Assembly (NCBI GenBank): GCA_035048485.1
Contig: CM068585.1
Span: 52,282,550 to 52,346,549, forward strand
Direction: 5' to 3'
DNA from: Pteria penguin
Lineage: Eukaryota > Mollusca > Bivalvia > Pterioida > Pteriidae
Length of the DNA: 64,000 bases
Below are positions 10,116 to 23,116 of the stretch, piece after piece (position 1 is the stretch's first letter; the number at the start of each line of letters is the position of its first letter). Made by a program: the position numbers and the translations under genes. Under the pieces are notes generated by a model, which was given only the letters and a program-made list of their open reading frames with translations, made no database searches and was not told the origin of the DNA.

Positions 10116-11100
10116 GATCTTTGAAATCCTTGCAGTGATTCTGGGTCATAAATTTGATAAGTCCGACCGACGCGGTCAAGTAATTAACCGGCTGGGCTGT
10201 AGATAGGAAGGTGGCTGGTTCGAAAACGGAATTCTTCTAACTATGTAAACTAGGTGTACATGTATATGAACTTCTGTTGGTGGGATGTTGAAACGGTGTC
10301 CATGTCTTAGTTGAAGCATATTTTATTTCCATATAAAGAAATAGATTTCGCAAAAGTTCAGAACAGTCGCCCGTGTTGAAACAGGCTCGGCAGATTAAAG
10401 ACCCCTAAATGTTGGACAGCACGTCCAAATACGAAGTTTGGGCGATTTTGTCCCGTCATTTCACCTGAAATTATATACTGCCGAATCTGACGTCAATCAA
10501 CAATATTAACCGAACCAGAAATACTGAAAAGAGCGATTGGCAACGTACCTGATTCCAAATATGGACAGAAATCGCACATATCGCAGTTGAAATTATTGTT
10601 TGTGTGCATGTGCATGGTCATTTGTTTCATACAACTTGTCTTCTGTTTTCGCTTTCATATAAATCGTACAAAAATTTGGGTTTACATTTGGAGGCGATAT
10701 GATATGATAGTAATTTCACTCTGAAAACTGTTTCTGTGACGCTTAGCCGGGAAAATGTTTTGCACTCCGAAAACTGTCTGCACGGTTCAGGTACGTTTAG
10801 AATTGTAATCAGCCCAGCTTTCGGACCGCCGTCAGATTACCGGGCCGTCGGGCTGTCGGACTATAAGGCGGTCACCGTCATTTCTGACAATTGGTTAACA
10901 TACTTAATAAATAATTATTTTTTGTGTTGGTTTTGAAGGAAATCATTTTGTGCAAAACGTCTGATTGTTTGTCGGTGTATTGTCAATACAATGAAATGAC
11001 CCCAGTCATAACTATCAATTAGTAATAAGCATAGAAGGTACATTATGAAACTTAATCCGATGATGATTTCCTACCTAATAAGGAAAACTTTAACTCGTAT
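10116..11100. other. Intergenic stretch without recognised genes
   Basis: Short open frames at 10,736-10,936 and 11,045-11,236 have no recognisable domain. The stretch GGGCCGTCGGGCTGTCGGACTA near 10,840-10,862 locally repeats a CCTAATAGTCCGACGG-like phrase seen near 5,650. No gene was assigned. Confidence 0.4.
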
Positions 11101-11229
11101 TTTGGGTGACTCCCTGGTGGTTGCATTTACAAATTTCCTTTTTAGCGGACCTTTTTTGGCAATTGGCAGTGGTTGTACACAGTTGTTGCTTATGCTGGCA
11201 TTGACTTTCTGGACACTACTGACTGACCC

Positions 11230-12140
11230 AGTATGATGCTGTTTAAATTCCGTCGGTACTGCTAAGCATTTGGATTTGTGTTTGCTCCAGTGTATGTGGA
11301 CCGTAGTTGGCAGAAGGCATTTTCAACTACGTATGAGTTTACAAGTGAAGGAGTTATGAAAATCTTAACATCATTACGATGCAAGAATTCATTGAGGTCC
11401 GTCAGACACAGATAGGAATTAAGTACTCTCAAAGACGTTATATTATCTCTCCAATCTTGGAACCACACATCGACTTCCTTTGTTCAAGTCGGGAAGCATT
11501 CTTGTATGGGAATGGCCGATGGTCCCTGAAAAATTGCACCAATTTTAATGTTTGTTTGAGCACCTTGATTACTCTATTTAAGGCACGTCCGCCACCTCTC
11601 TGGAAAAACTGATACATTTCAAATACACACAATACCTCTGCTTTGAGCACATCCTCAGCTTAATGATTCCGCATTTTCAAGTGTTGCGTAAGATAAAAAT
11701 GCTAATTTGTGAGTAATTTGTGTAGCTGAAAGGCATTCTATTGATCCCAGTAGAAGCAATCCTCGACCAAACATCTCTAAGTTTTTCATTCATCCCTCCC
11801 AAAAAGTGCATGAAGGTTAAACCCTTGGATCTGATCTGTAACAAAATGAAAAAAATGGAAGTCTAACTTGACCCAAGCATACCATCTGTAACACATATTT
11901 ATCAACTTTCCCTTTCTTCACTCCTTCCTTTGATGTTCAAATAATTGCTTTTTCTCCTTTGTCAACAAAACCAACTAATTAAAAACCATCCACTGTTTTC
12001 TGAATGTGTATGTCTTCCTGAATGGCCATTTCATACAGTATAATGCCTCCAATTGTACTTTTTGATGGAGTTTGCATCCATTCAAAGATGTCTGAAATCC
12101 AACCTTTGCTTCACACTACTATTGTAAAATATTGAAAGTG
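11230..12140 (-). pseudogene. P-element/THAP9-like transposase relic
   Basis: On the reverse strand the peptide blocks run in the order GGIILYEMAIQEDIHIQ (near 12,030-12,055), GFVDKGEKAII, YVLQMVCLGQ, FWEG (near 11,800), DWRDNITSLR (near 11,440) and VENAFCQLRSTYTGANTNP (near 11,290). A G-x-x-x-x-E-M-x-I-Q-E-D block, a YVLQ-x-x-x-LG block and a final VENxF-x-x-x-R-x-x-x-G-x-x-x-NP block are typical of P-superfamily (THAP9-like) DNA transposases. Several stops and frameshifts are present and no THAP zinc finger or terminal inverted repeats were found, so it is a dead fragment. Superfamily assignment is by motif only. Confidence 0.6.
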
Positions 12141-14237
12141 AAAGCAAGGGTAAAAATAACATTTCTTGCGCGCAGTGACTCATATACAGCTGTATACATG
12201 ATGGCATTACTTTCCTATACCAATGTCGTCCCTTTGGTTCTCTCGCAATAATTTTTGGCTTGGCTGAGGAGCAGAATTATCACTTCATCTGGGGCCCTAT
12301 CTATCAGCTTCTATAATGACAATCGATACATACACGTATACATATTCCTATTTTAATGAAAATAGGAAAGTAGCTGGTGTTAAATGACAATGATATAAAC
12401 GACAATGTACCACAGTGGACATTCACGAACCTCTGAAATTCAGAAGTGAGACCAGGTGCCCCGAAGGAGTAAGCACCGCCGACACATTACCTATTGTATT
12501 TCGCTGTTTTGAGTATAACCGTAATATAAACGAGAATTCGCGTCTTCAGGCGTTTACGCTTCAATTTCGAGGTTTGTTGTCAATTTCCAATCTTTTACAT
12601 TATTACGCCTTTCATTTTGTATGCTTGCGTGTAGCAAATTTAAATAACAGTAGTTGTCAAATGTTTTTTTCTAGTACATTTTCCTTTTTGATCTTCACCA
12701 GTTACTTTCGTATTTTACATTAACGTCACACATACCCTTTGCAGTGTGGAGCTCGTAAAAAAGTTCCCCGCTGAGGGTTTGTCTTAAGTGTTGTTATACC
12801 CTATTTCCTGGTGTTGTGTGGTTGTGGCACTGTCTATAGTGTTTGTTCACATTCATGTATGTATGTATGCATTACTGAATTATATTTGTTTCGTTTGTAT
12901 CTGAGTACATTCACGGCGGGAGTGACTAGCCAAACAGGAGACGCTCACTGTTAGTACCATTATCATGCGACACCAGTTACTTTCGTATTTTACATTTACG
13001 TCTCTTCATCAAATGACAATTTTAATTTTCAACCTGCCTTATGTTTTTTGTCCCGTAACTCTACTTTGTAATTCTCACGAGACCACCCCATAAATGTAAT
13101 TAATATTAAGATATCCCGATTTCATTTTAAGCACTGCCACTTCCCGGATATTTATTTAAGTCCACACATCCCTTCATGGTATAATGTATATTATTAAGGA
13201 GTCACTTGTATTTCGTTCCTATACTATACTATTCTCTCTATGTATAAGATTTTACAACTGCCGATTCGAGGTCATCTTACGGATGACCTTTAACTTATCT
13301 GTGATCTCCATTCTATAAGCAGGGAAAGGAATTAAAGACGATACTTTTGGACCAATGAGATAGCTCGCTTCAAACAGAGTTTGAAAAAAAAAACTTCAAA
13401 AGGCTGTTTTGTTTTTCTTTTTGATGTCCGTAAGTGATGATGTAAAGGGCACGGCAGTCTTCAATTAAAATATGTTCATATTATCATTCGGAAGGGATCG
13501 GTACGGCTGAATGCCCATTCAGTCGGTAGCATGCAAAATAACACCGAAAAATTCTGTAGCATACATTATTGTAGGCTGAAATAAAAGGTATGCTTGAGAT
13601 GATCTGGAATCGGCGGTTGTAGTATTTTGTACATAGAAAGTATCGAAGAAGTACAAGACGCGTTTCAATAAGATCGATGATGCTATATAACATTCCCAAT
13701 AGCACTTCTATATGTTTCGTTACTGGACACTTCCAAGACATGCATATTTAAAAGTAATATTTCCTTTATCACAATGGCTCTTTCTGTAACATGCATGAGT
13801 ATAATTTAAAAGGTCTATGGTTCGAGTCACACAGGTAAGTCTTTATTGCACTATCTTTAGGAATAACCAATGAAAGCAGACTTTAGTCATTGTATAATTT
13901 TTTCACGCATAGTTTCTTCTGTGATGCAGAAGGGTCCGTTGCAAAGATTTATACTAATACATATACTTTGGAAACAACAAACAAAACAAAACTCAAGTGT
14001 CAGTTCGAATTCTTGTATCACGTGCTCATGTTCATATGGATATGCACTGTCCTATCTACTTTTATAACTGTTCTTATATTTCCGACTCGTGATCCCCGTA
14101 TCAACAACGAGAAGGCTTGCAATGGCTGGTTTGGACAAATATATCCGCAATATATGAGGAAAGGCTTCATTGTTTTAAGGTCAAAAATAGAATTATTTAT
14201 GCGAGACGCACATGTTACATGATTGCTTAGGAGTCGT
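12141..14237. other. Upstream region of receptor gene 1
   Basis: It contains a dispersed repeat phrase at about 12,365-12,425 (AATGTACCACAGTGGA) that also occurs at 30.8 kb and 63.67 kb. It also has an AGACCAGGT-GCCC-GA-GGAGTAA phrase at 12,447 that recurs in part at 20.27 kb. Open frames here are short and unsupported. No promoter could be fixed from sequence alone. Confidence 0.4.
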
Positions 14238-17200
14238 ATGTGTTTTATGTTGACAATGTTAAATCTCACTAGTTTAACATGGGGTTGCTCCATAACGATA
14301 ATGTGTGTAATTATGCTAAGTCAGACGTTCTATTCATCAATATGCCCACTGGATAAAGAGTCATGGAAGAAAAAAGAATCTGTGTTTACATGTAATCATT
14401 TGGTATACCATTGTGGGATTTCAGTACATGGCAAGGAAATAGAGTTTTGTGCTTCATCTATGTTTATTAGAAAAGGATGTAAGTTCATTTTACATGATTT
14501 TTGATAAAAAAAACTAACAATATTGAAATTGAATGTCACACTGTTAATAAATAATTGGTTGCTATGTTTTTTTTTCTACAAAATTAGGATGATATAAGAA
14601 GCTTTATGAAACACATTTAGGAAAATGTAATAAAAATAAATAAAAACAGAAAGTCGGTTCAATAAATCTACATGAATATTTGTGACTTTGACTTTGAAGA
14701 TTATTTACAAAAAATGTCCGATGTATATTCAGCTCAAGGCAAGGGCTGCTACAATTGAAATGCAATAGTATTTTATTTGAGTTAAAATAATAATAAGAAT
14801 ACTATTGAAAAATTAATAATAGTAAAAAGAAGAATAAAATAATGATAATAATAATAATAATAATAGTAACATTAATAATTAATTGTTAAGCATTTACAAC
14901 ATAAAATAAATGATTCGATGCCGTAAGTTGAATTGAAATATCTACAATGTAAACTAATGAAAACTCCAAGGTTTTAATACTTGACGTGTCTTATGTTACT
15001 TAACTCGAAAATTATTAGATTTATATGAAGAAAGATATATGATTTATTATTCAAATGAAATTAAGCTGTTGTAGAACTACATTTTATATGAAATTCGTTA
15101 CATATTGAAAAGTGTCTTTCATACTTGATTCTAAAAATTTGTTTAAATTGGTAAAATAACTGTATATGTATTTTCAACTGGTGTACGGTTTGGACAGTGG
15201 GATTACATTTATCGTAATGTGAATTCCATGGAAGCAATCACAATAAATGATTCTCATTTTGCCGAGACTTTCTGAGAAATAGATATATGGACTAATTTTT
15301 GGAGGGAATTATTTGGTACAATTAGCGTTTTAACTAAACTGAAATATAAACAAGTTCATATTTGTACGCTCGTCGTAAAACGCAACATATTATGTTATTT
15401 TGCTGTCCGTCAGTCGAATGAAATTTTATTCAGCAAAGAATTTTGTAGCGCTTTGTGATAGTGAATTGAAACTTGTCGTGCGTATTTAATATACAGTACA
15501 TATTGAAGATCATCGTCTAACTATTTCGGCATTTTATCTAAAAAGACGGGAGCCATTGCTCTTTAATGGAATTTCCATTGAAGTCTGTTATGCTTTGGTA
15601 TATTGAAATGAAACTTGGTTTATGTTAGGTATAATGGACTGCATATGGAACTTGACATTTTCCGCACTTAAACTTAAACTTATTGCCCTTTCATTTAAAA
15701 AAACCAAACAAACAAACAAAGCAAAAACATTTTTAAACATGTTATCGCCCTCTGATGAAAAGCAGAATTCTGGAGAGAGAAAATAGTGTACTATGAAGTG
15801 AAAACTAGTGCTTATGTATTAGTATGGTTATTTAGTGTGCTTAAATGTGAGGTTCTTATTATACAATAGGTATTTCCCTTTGATGAAAATCATTATTCTA
15901 ATATTAGTTAATATTGTTGTTAAATATGATGTATATGTTTCTAATAGATTTCTACATAATATAAGATATTCGACTAACTTGTTGTTCTCCAGATTTTACA
16001 GATTTAGATTTAAATAATCTTAAACTATTTGTACTGATGTTTCCTTGTTATTCCGCTGTATAAAAACTATATTTTACTTAAATGGACCAGGAATGTGTTG
16101 AATGATAATGCTTTTCATCAAGGACACACAATATTACAGCTTATCATTATATCCATATTCATTATTCTTACCATATCCAAACCCTACGAGTCCGCACTTT
16201 CTATCTGGCAGTGTTTGGTAAAAAATTATTGATATTGATATAAGATTACATTAAAATGTAAATTTCAAAGATGTATTTTTCATTCCTTTTAGTTTGTCCG
16301 CTGTTTGATGTAACTAGAAATTTGAATATTGTTGAAGAGAAATGCATCCATCATGACGGATGTCCATTAGAGGGATATGTCACTAATGAACTATACAAAT
16401 GTAGGTTAAGTACTTGAGATATTTCCGAAACCATATGATCACAGGAACTGAATTTCTTTTACATGTTTATTAAACAGTTTATGTAGGTATAGAAAATATC
16501 GGTATAATATAAATACTGAAAATATCGTCTGGGTTTGAGGCAATATTCAACAATTTATTATTTTATTTTGAGAAGAACTAAAGAATTAAATGTTTATTTT
16601 CCTTAGGCTTTTTTGTCTAATTATTCACAGCATATTCCAATTATATCGTTGATGTTAAAATTAAAACCGAAACTTATAAAAAAAATGTTCTCTAAGTCAT
16701 ATCTATAAAGCAATTTTCCTAAATCAGTTTCATGTCTTTCTTAGAAAGAATTGTCCTCTAAGAGGGTTTTGAACTAATTGCTGATTTATGTATTCTTTAG
16801 AATTATATTTTTCTTATGTCATTGACTTTAATATTATAAATTTCTTTTTTTTTCCACCGTTTGTTCCAACTTCAGATCCTTCTTGTCTAAACATCTCTCT
16901 TGAATGGTGAGTAATGTGCACATTTCTAACACAAATACCTCCACTAAGGAAAATGCAATATAAATTAGCTGATATATGCAAGTAACAAATGTAGCAGTAC
17001 CAATATTTCAAAAATGAAGGAATGATTTCACTCTACTGCAGACTACTCCACTACCTAATTTACCCATATATATATTGTACACTGTATTTTCAATAAAACT
17101 GTTTATTTGGTATTTTTTTTTTAGTACTATGACTCCGAAAAGCTTTACTAAATCAAACAGCACGAAGTATCACAACTCTTTGATATTTACAAAGGAGTAT

Positions 17201-18631
17201 TCTGAAATGAGTGAAATTCCACAATATATGACTTCAAAGTCAATTCAGATAACATCAAGTGGCAAGTATATATTGAAATGTTTTTTACCTACCATTCTTG
17301 TCATTAACAGGCATTGCATCAAATTTTCGTCAAATAAGAACACAAACAAGCAAATTAAAACATGGTTTAATTGTCAATTATTCCTGTGGCATACAAACCT
17401 ATTTTGATACATTCATAACTGCAGTACATTGCATTCTATTTCATACCAATAGATAAATATATGAATATGTGATATATAATGAAATATATGTGAAATATAT
17501 GATATAAAATCCAGATGCAATAAGAGATTTTACTACTACATCATCTTTTTTAACAGAATCAACTTCGGCGACTACATACACAAATTTCGACATTACCCAT
17601 GTGTCACTAATATCTGGTATATATATAATTATTGTTATTATATCAATGTTAATTTCATTATTTATATTATCACTCTAATAATGTTGATGTTGCAGTAAAG
17701 GTATCAGATAACCCTGAACTCTAAGATATTATTTTGACTCCTTTTTAACATGTGAAAACTCTCATGTATTACTAAACTGGAGCATTAAAACATTTCACTG
17801 ACATGAAAAGAATGTGACAAACTATTTGCTGACACACATATTCTTTTACTCCTAAACATATTCTTTCATAAATTTTGATTTTTTTGTTGTAGGATCTGTT
17901 GTTTTCTTTTTCCTCATGTTTAATGTGTTTGTAGTCGCATACGTGTTACGGATTAAAAGGTACGTCTCTCTACTAGAAAAACACCTCCTGTAAAATGATC
18001 ACGCAACATAATTGTAAATTCTTTTGCAAACAATCAAAAATTGCATTATGCAGTTAATGGGACATCGTTCCGTTTCATACAAGTTGGCTTTCATTTAAAA
18101 CGACAGAAATGCCATTAACTATTCGGCAGCTTTTTTAGCTAGGACCTGGAAAGTCAAAAAGGTAAAGCCTCACATATGTATTCTCTTCGAGCATTTGAAG
18201 AGATTTCAATGAAGCTTTGGATTTCAATTTGCATTTGGACTCTTGTGTTGTCTTGCTTATGTTCATATAGCAGTGAAATATTTCGATTATGGATGCACTG
18301 AAATGAAAACAACGAAATATCTGTAATGTCACAGTATAATAACATAAAACATTTATCCCAAATTATTCCCATAGATCAAGTCACCACCATCCTTGGTATT
18401 CTATAAAACAACAACCCCCCCCCCCCCCCCGATTATTTAAACAGGTAACAGGAAATCGAAAACGTCGTTACATATTCCAGTATTGAGTTACTTAACTATG
18501 TGTTCACATATTTAATTAATAGGAAAATGAAGTGTCATGAGACAACAAGTATCGAAAATGCAATACAACCACATGTGATTACTATTGAAGATATCCAGGA
18601 AGATGGTGTTTATGAGGAAATAAAAAACTGA
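14238..18631 (+). CDS. Cys-rich type I membrane receptor, seven exons (receptor gene 1)
   Basis: Proposed exons: 14,238-14,478, 16,293-16,400, 16,876-16,906, 17,125-17,258, 17,557-17,616, 17,893-17,959 and 18,523-18,631. All have GT donors and AG acceptors, and phases join without a stop to give 750 coding bases (249 residues). Residues 1-33 are a signal peptide. Residues 36-127 are a Cys-rich ectodomain (CP at 36, YHC at 57-59, EFC at 69-71, FCP at 81, GCP at 103, TNELYKYPSC at 111-120). Residues 128-191 are a Ser/Thr-rich stalk with an NST sequon at 138, followed by a transmembrane helix (about 193-210) and a 38-residue tail ending GVYEEIKN. It is probably a cell-surface recognition or signalling protein. 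I know similar bivalve proteins only as uncharacterised, so function is not assigned. Exon 4's donor (GTGGCA) is weak. The start could be a later Met (14,250 or 14,256). Confidence 0.8.
14479..16292. other. Intron 1 of receptor gene 1
   Basis: AT-rich sequence of 1.8 kb with an imperfect AAT/ATA trinucleotide tract near 14,820-14,880. No nested gene or element was recognised. Confidence 0.6.
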
Positions 18632-18715
18632 GGGACACAATAGTGACGAGGAAAAGCTTTAACATCACTTGTAAATCATTATTTTGTAATTACAAACAAT
18701 CATGTTTACAATGAT
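17668..18715. repeat. Segmental duplication, left copy (last two exons of receptor gene 1)
   Basis: This block matches 24,235-25,332 in the same orientation, including intron sequence, the transmembrane exon, the tail exon and about 80 bases of 3' sequence. Similarity begins near the TCTAATAATGTTGATGTTGC stretch and fades after ATCATGTTTACAATGA. Copies are about 6.6 kb apart. Confidence 0.85.
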
Positions 18716-20037
18716 ATTGCAAACGTTTGACTAAATGTGTAATATTTTAATATGAATCGATTTGTAATTGAATACCATTGGGTTTGTCATTGTCTACACA
18801 AACAAATAATGTCATTGACTCAAAGAAAATCACATATAGACTATCCAGAATGTGATACTTTTTGACCTTACGACATAGCATAAATAAATTAAATAAATGG
18901 CCATGCTATACACTGAAAAGATATAATATACTACCAATCTTTGCTTATTCAATAGCTACGTATATGAAACTGATCGTTCGCGATGGCAATAGGTATCCTG
19001 AACGTTTTCAAAGTAAAAGAATGCTATTATGCCTTATTAGTGAACTGTTAATCCTAAATATTTACAATGCTAGTCTTATTCCTTCGGTGAACCATGCTAA
19101 GCAGACTCGGGTCATCATCCCATGAACTTGAGTCATGGAAGTAGTACCCGGAGTATGCGCAGTAATATAAAAGAGGCGGGGTTTATTCCATTTCAAGGCC
19201 GCTGTTCTATTATTGTTTTTTATTTGAATGAATGAGTGTAATTCCTTTTGAGCAATTAAAGAAATTACCTGGACAGATAGAGTATTTTTTTAGCATTCTA
19301 GACACGCACTATATTGCGTGGCGGAAGTACTCTTCCACTTCAGGAAAAATTCAGTCCTTGCCAGTTTGACAACGGGGAATTTGATATTTTGTTTTCAAGA
19401 AAGAACCTTTTAAAATGCATTGTAAATATAAGTAATGACTGTCTTTTTTATTCTAGGTTCATAATAAATGAACTTGGGTGGGAAAAAACAAATCATTCGA
19501 GAACTGCTTCGCGTTTCACGTGATTTATTTGCTTCTCACCCAAGTTCATTCCCCATGAACCTAGAAAAAAAGACAGTCATTCTTTACATATGGCATAAAA
19601 ATTCGGTTGATGCAGTTGAAAATAACTCAAATGTTGAAGAATATCGTACCCACAAAAAGATATTAGCAGAAGTAAATGTCACCAAGGTCGAGGTTTGTGG
19701 GTCACGGTCCACTACTTTGAAGGTTCACTAGACCGAAGATCCATCAGTTCCAAAGTCCAGTAATCTGAAGGTCCACTAGTGCAGCGGTAAATCAAACAAT
19801 ATACCTATGTTGGCCTGATGGCTCACTTGAGCATTATTACTCAGCATATTTACCATCATGAATAAATGTTATAGATGTTAAAATACGACATCATTCTTTG
19901 AGAGCATGGATGCTATCCTTGTTGATTTAACAATCATGATAGGTAACCTAAAATAATTTAGCGGTTTGTTGAATTCTATGCATCCATACCACAATAAGTG
20001 TAAAGTGCGTCGACCAATCAGAGGCCACGTTTGTTGA
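18632..20037. other. Downstream region of receptor gene 1 with a large palindrome
   Basis: AATAAA-like signals occur at about 18,880-18,896. A long hairpin sits at 19,425-19,595 (listed separately). The remainder shows no recognised gene. Open frames at 19,314-19,731 are produced by the palindrome. Confidence 0.5.
19425..19595. repeat. Long inverted repeat (about 70-bp arms)
   Basis: The left arm contains AATGACTGTCTTTTTT, CTAGGTTCAT and ATGAACTTGGGTG. The same phrases appear in inverted order in the right arm, ending at about 19,595. The loop is about 25 bases around a GAACTGCTTCGCG core. It could be a foldback element or MITE. No target duplication was identified. Confidence 0.8.
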
Positions 20038-20186
20038 CGCTTGGCTTGCGGCGCCGAAAATCCGGGTTCGATTCCCTGGTTGCGCCACTGTTTAAGAGTT
20101 TGGTAACCTCCTACTTCTATGTCGCGTTATAACTGAAAAATTGTTGAAAGCGACGTTAAGCACCAATCAACCAACCAACCAACTCA
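20038..20186 (+). mobile_element. 5'-truncated tRNA-derived SINE
   Basis: Same family as the SINE at 8,214-8,390 but in forward orientation. It begins at GCTTGGCTTGCGGCGCC (A box lost), carries the B box GGTTCGATTCCCTGG, the GTTGAAAGCGACGTTAAGC body end and an (AACC)n tail. Confidence 0.85.
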
Positions 20187-20639
20187 TAGTCCATGGACTT
20201 AAAGGACTATTTTATATATATTCTCATACTCAGACAAATACAATCCCCAATAAAACCGAGGTCAGACCAGGTACCCGAGAGGAGTAATCGTACCCTGGTT
20301 GCACGCAGCACTGTTCGCATAAGTCCCGCAACAATTTTTCAGGTCCAGGAAGTAAATACATAAATATGCACACACGAATACATAAATCAGACAAGAAGAA
20401 TTATCGTATTCAACTTCTTTCATGTAATACTAATCTTTATAACAGACCCAATGCTTGAGGGTGAGAAACTACAAACAAACAAAAAAATCATTAGAATTGA
20501 CAAAGATGGTACAATAAACATAGCAATGAACACAATACTGTCTGTTATATATAACCACTGGATCATCATGACAATTATAGAAATATAGTTTGTGTGAAAC
20601 ATTGACTTTGACTAATAAACTGACTTACATTAACATAAA

Positions 20640-21560
20640 TGTATGAAAAATGATTTACCAGATGAGCTAAAAAATGACAGGCCCGTAGGGGCAATAATGT
20701 ATCTACATAGTGGCAATTTCGTAAGAGTACAAAAAAATGTGGGCCAGAAGAGGCGCCCAATTAATACCCATCGGAATGCCAACAATCTGTTGGAAAACTT
20801 TCCTACCAAAATATTATCTATCAGAAATTCTAACATTTGGCCGAATTTTTTCCTGTATACTTGCTGTTCCTTTACAAAATACAAAAAGATACTTATTCCT
20901 ATAAATTCCTTTGTTGTTAATGTGTTTTCAATAATTGATGTTATCCTGTTCTTTAGTTTTTGATGAGGAATGGTTATATAAAGAGTCGAATAGTCAATAG
21001 ATTTGATGATAATGACATTTTTGAAAATAGGATATTTTTAAAATGCGCTAACAGTTCCTTGAAATTTTTTAATATCCACATCTGATCGATTCCGCTTCTC
21101 AGTAAGCAGTAGAGCAGTATTTCTGAAGACCATGTTTGATTTTTGTTATAATTTTGGTGAAAACTATGGAAAGAGGCTTGGTGGGACACTTGGAGGACCC
21201 AGTTATAAATCGATGTATATATGGAGTTTATATGTATTGTTGAAATGAAAAAGTGTATGGTAGCTCGAGATCATATTCATCTGTACTAATACCAAATGAA
21301 CTGAGAAATAACTTGTAATTATCCAATATCTCTTAAGGAGACAAATATGTAACTGCGTAAGTTGAATTATCATGGGTTTAATGAAGATCAAGCTCTTCTA
21401 TAAGACATTTAATATGATATGCCGCACATAAGACTGTGTAACTGTTAGCCTCCTTTTCAGCAGGAACAATAATGGAATTTTCGCGAGGTCTAGAAAGTTG
21501 TCTAACAACGCCGGAGTCACGAAATATAGAATTGTGATTCCCCGCGGCTGGGTGTTTCAA
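20640..21560 (-). pseudogene. Penelope-like RT half, reverse strand (copy C1)
   Basis: The reverse strand reads, in RT order, NSIIVPAEKEANSYTVLC (21,426-21,480), HGLQKYC-like sequence, DQMWILKNFKELL (21,050-21,090), IDYSTLYITIPHQKLKNRI (about 20,940-21,000), KFGQMLEFLIDNILV (about 20,815-20,860) and a frameshifted QQIVGIPMG (about 20,770-20,795). The YxDD motif and everything after it are missing. Residue choice differs enough from copy B to suggest another PLE lineage. It lies head to head with the nuclease half at 21,597-23,085. Confidence 0.75.
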
Positions 21561-21596
21561 ATGTTATTATTAAACCCCTAGGTAACTGTCTTAGTT

Positions 21597-23085
21597 ATGT
21601 GGGACTTTTCGCCCAGGACTGTACATACATTATATACTGTACACCTCTACACCATGGCTTCTAATATATTAAAACCAAAGAATAAATCACTCAAACTTCT
21701 ACGTACTCCTCTTAGATTACCCTCTGTGTCTACTATTCATCTTCCTCGCACTTCTTGTAAACAGTTTTTCAGTACTACTAACGTTAATATTTCTCCTCTA
21801 AAATATAACTATCCTTATAATCAATATTTCAAAATCCATAAAATCTAAACACAGCGGGTATTCTAAGATTTCTTTGTGCAGCGCTAAGAGATGTCTTACA
21901 TGCCATCACATCTCTTGCAAGTCCACCAAAACTCCTCTGTTAATGGTAACACTTATTACATAAAAATAAACGAGGACATCAATTGACATACACCCAATAC
22001 GTGATAAACTGAGTAGCAAGGGGATGTTGGGCTCCGTATGTAGGTGAAACCTCCCAAACATTGAAAAGCCGTTTTCGTTATCATTCATATAAAATCAGAC
22101 ATACATGTAATTCTAAACGTAAATACAAAAACTGTCTTTACAATCAGTTCATCAAATGTAATCACAATATTGAAAACGTCATTATTACTCCTATTGAAAG
22201 CATTACAAAACTACCCGGAGAAACTAAATCTAAAAAATGAAAAAAAAAAGACTTTTATTGGTTGAACTTTATTGGATTAAACATCTACAAACCCCACATG
22301 CCTTTGGTCTTAATGACCAAAGTTTTCAACAAGGTAACATTTCCCATAAAAATATCAATATATTTCACTAAGACCAGACGTTAAGAGGAAACACAGGTCG
22401 CACGGTCGTCGTCGTAATGTCAACCGCAGACGGTTAAATAGGACATTGGACGATCTTCTGCGGATTGCCAGAAATAACGGTCGTCACGAACTTCTACATG
22501 CATAATCATGTATTCCGTTCACCACATTAAAACCTATTCTGGATGAGGCTGATCTATTAAGTTTACGTTATACGGTTTGATTAAGACTTAAAATGATTAT
22601 AGCATTTAACAAACTTTTCCCACGTATATCATCGCTTCCTCCACAATCGCAATATTTATCACGATTAAATTTGTGAATAAAGGTTTAGATCTGCTTAATA
22701 TTTCTTATATTTTTCGTGACCATAGAGTCAAGTCAAAAATTTTTCAGTATTTCGAGAATCTTGAACCACCTCTGATTTGCTATCGGTACAAAAAAACCTA
22801 TTATGAAATCTTATATTTAATTACAATGCAGACACATCTAATCTAAATTCTCTTGACTCTATCCCATCGTCCTGTTCATGCAATAATTCTAAATTCATGT
22901 AACAGCCTGCGGGCCATATTATTACCGGTGATCTGAATTGTATTTCGGATAAATATTTACGTTCACTTTTTAATTAAGGGCCAAAGTATAGATTGCCTTC
23001 CAGGATAGATTTTACCAAATGCCGGGATATTGTTGAAGAAGCATTAAACACTTATTGTAAACGATGGTATATATAACTATTGTTT
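21597..23085 (+). pseudogene. Naiad N-terminal half: GIY-YIG nuclease and CxC linker (copy C2)
   Basis: Forward-strand blocks: an N-terminal PLRLPSVSTIHLPRTSCKQF stretch (about 21,695-21,755), YVGETSQTLKSRFRYHSYKI (22,036-22,095), ELYWIKHLQTPHAFGLND (22,265-22,318), NKLFPRISSLPP (about 22,605-22,640), FENLEPPLICYRYKK, IPSSCSCNNSKF (22,861-22,896), GPKYRLPSRIDFTKCR (22,979-23,026) and CKRW near 23,065. This is the same domain order as copy B upstream of its RT, but no RT follows. Frameshifts, UAA stops and a 4-base insertion just before the YVGET block mark decay. In-frame UGA codons occur at ININ-x-HTPN-type and SLRYTV-x-LRLK positions. Confidence 0.8.
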
Positions 23086-23116
23086 TTATATCAATGTTAC
23101 TTTTATTATTGTTTTT

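Noticed and set aside
13870..14222. Forward frames upstream of receptor gene 1 as an additional coding exon
   Set aside because: They end at a stop directly before the signal-peptide frame, have no Cys pattern of the family and no convincing splice sites.
22005..22040. UGA at the first zinc-binding Cys before YVGET in Naiad copy C2
   Set aside because: A 4-base insertion next to the TGTTGGGC stretch breaks the frame, so the apparent alignment of that UGA with Cys is not safe.
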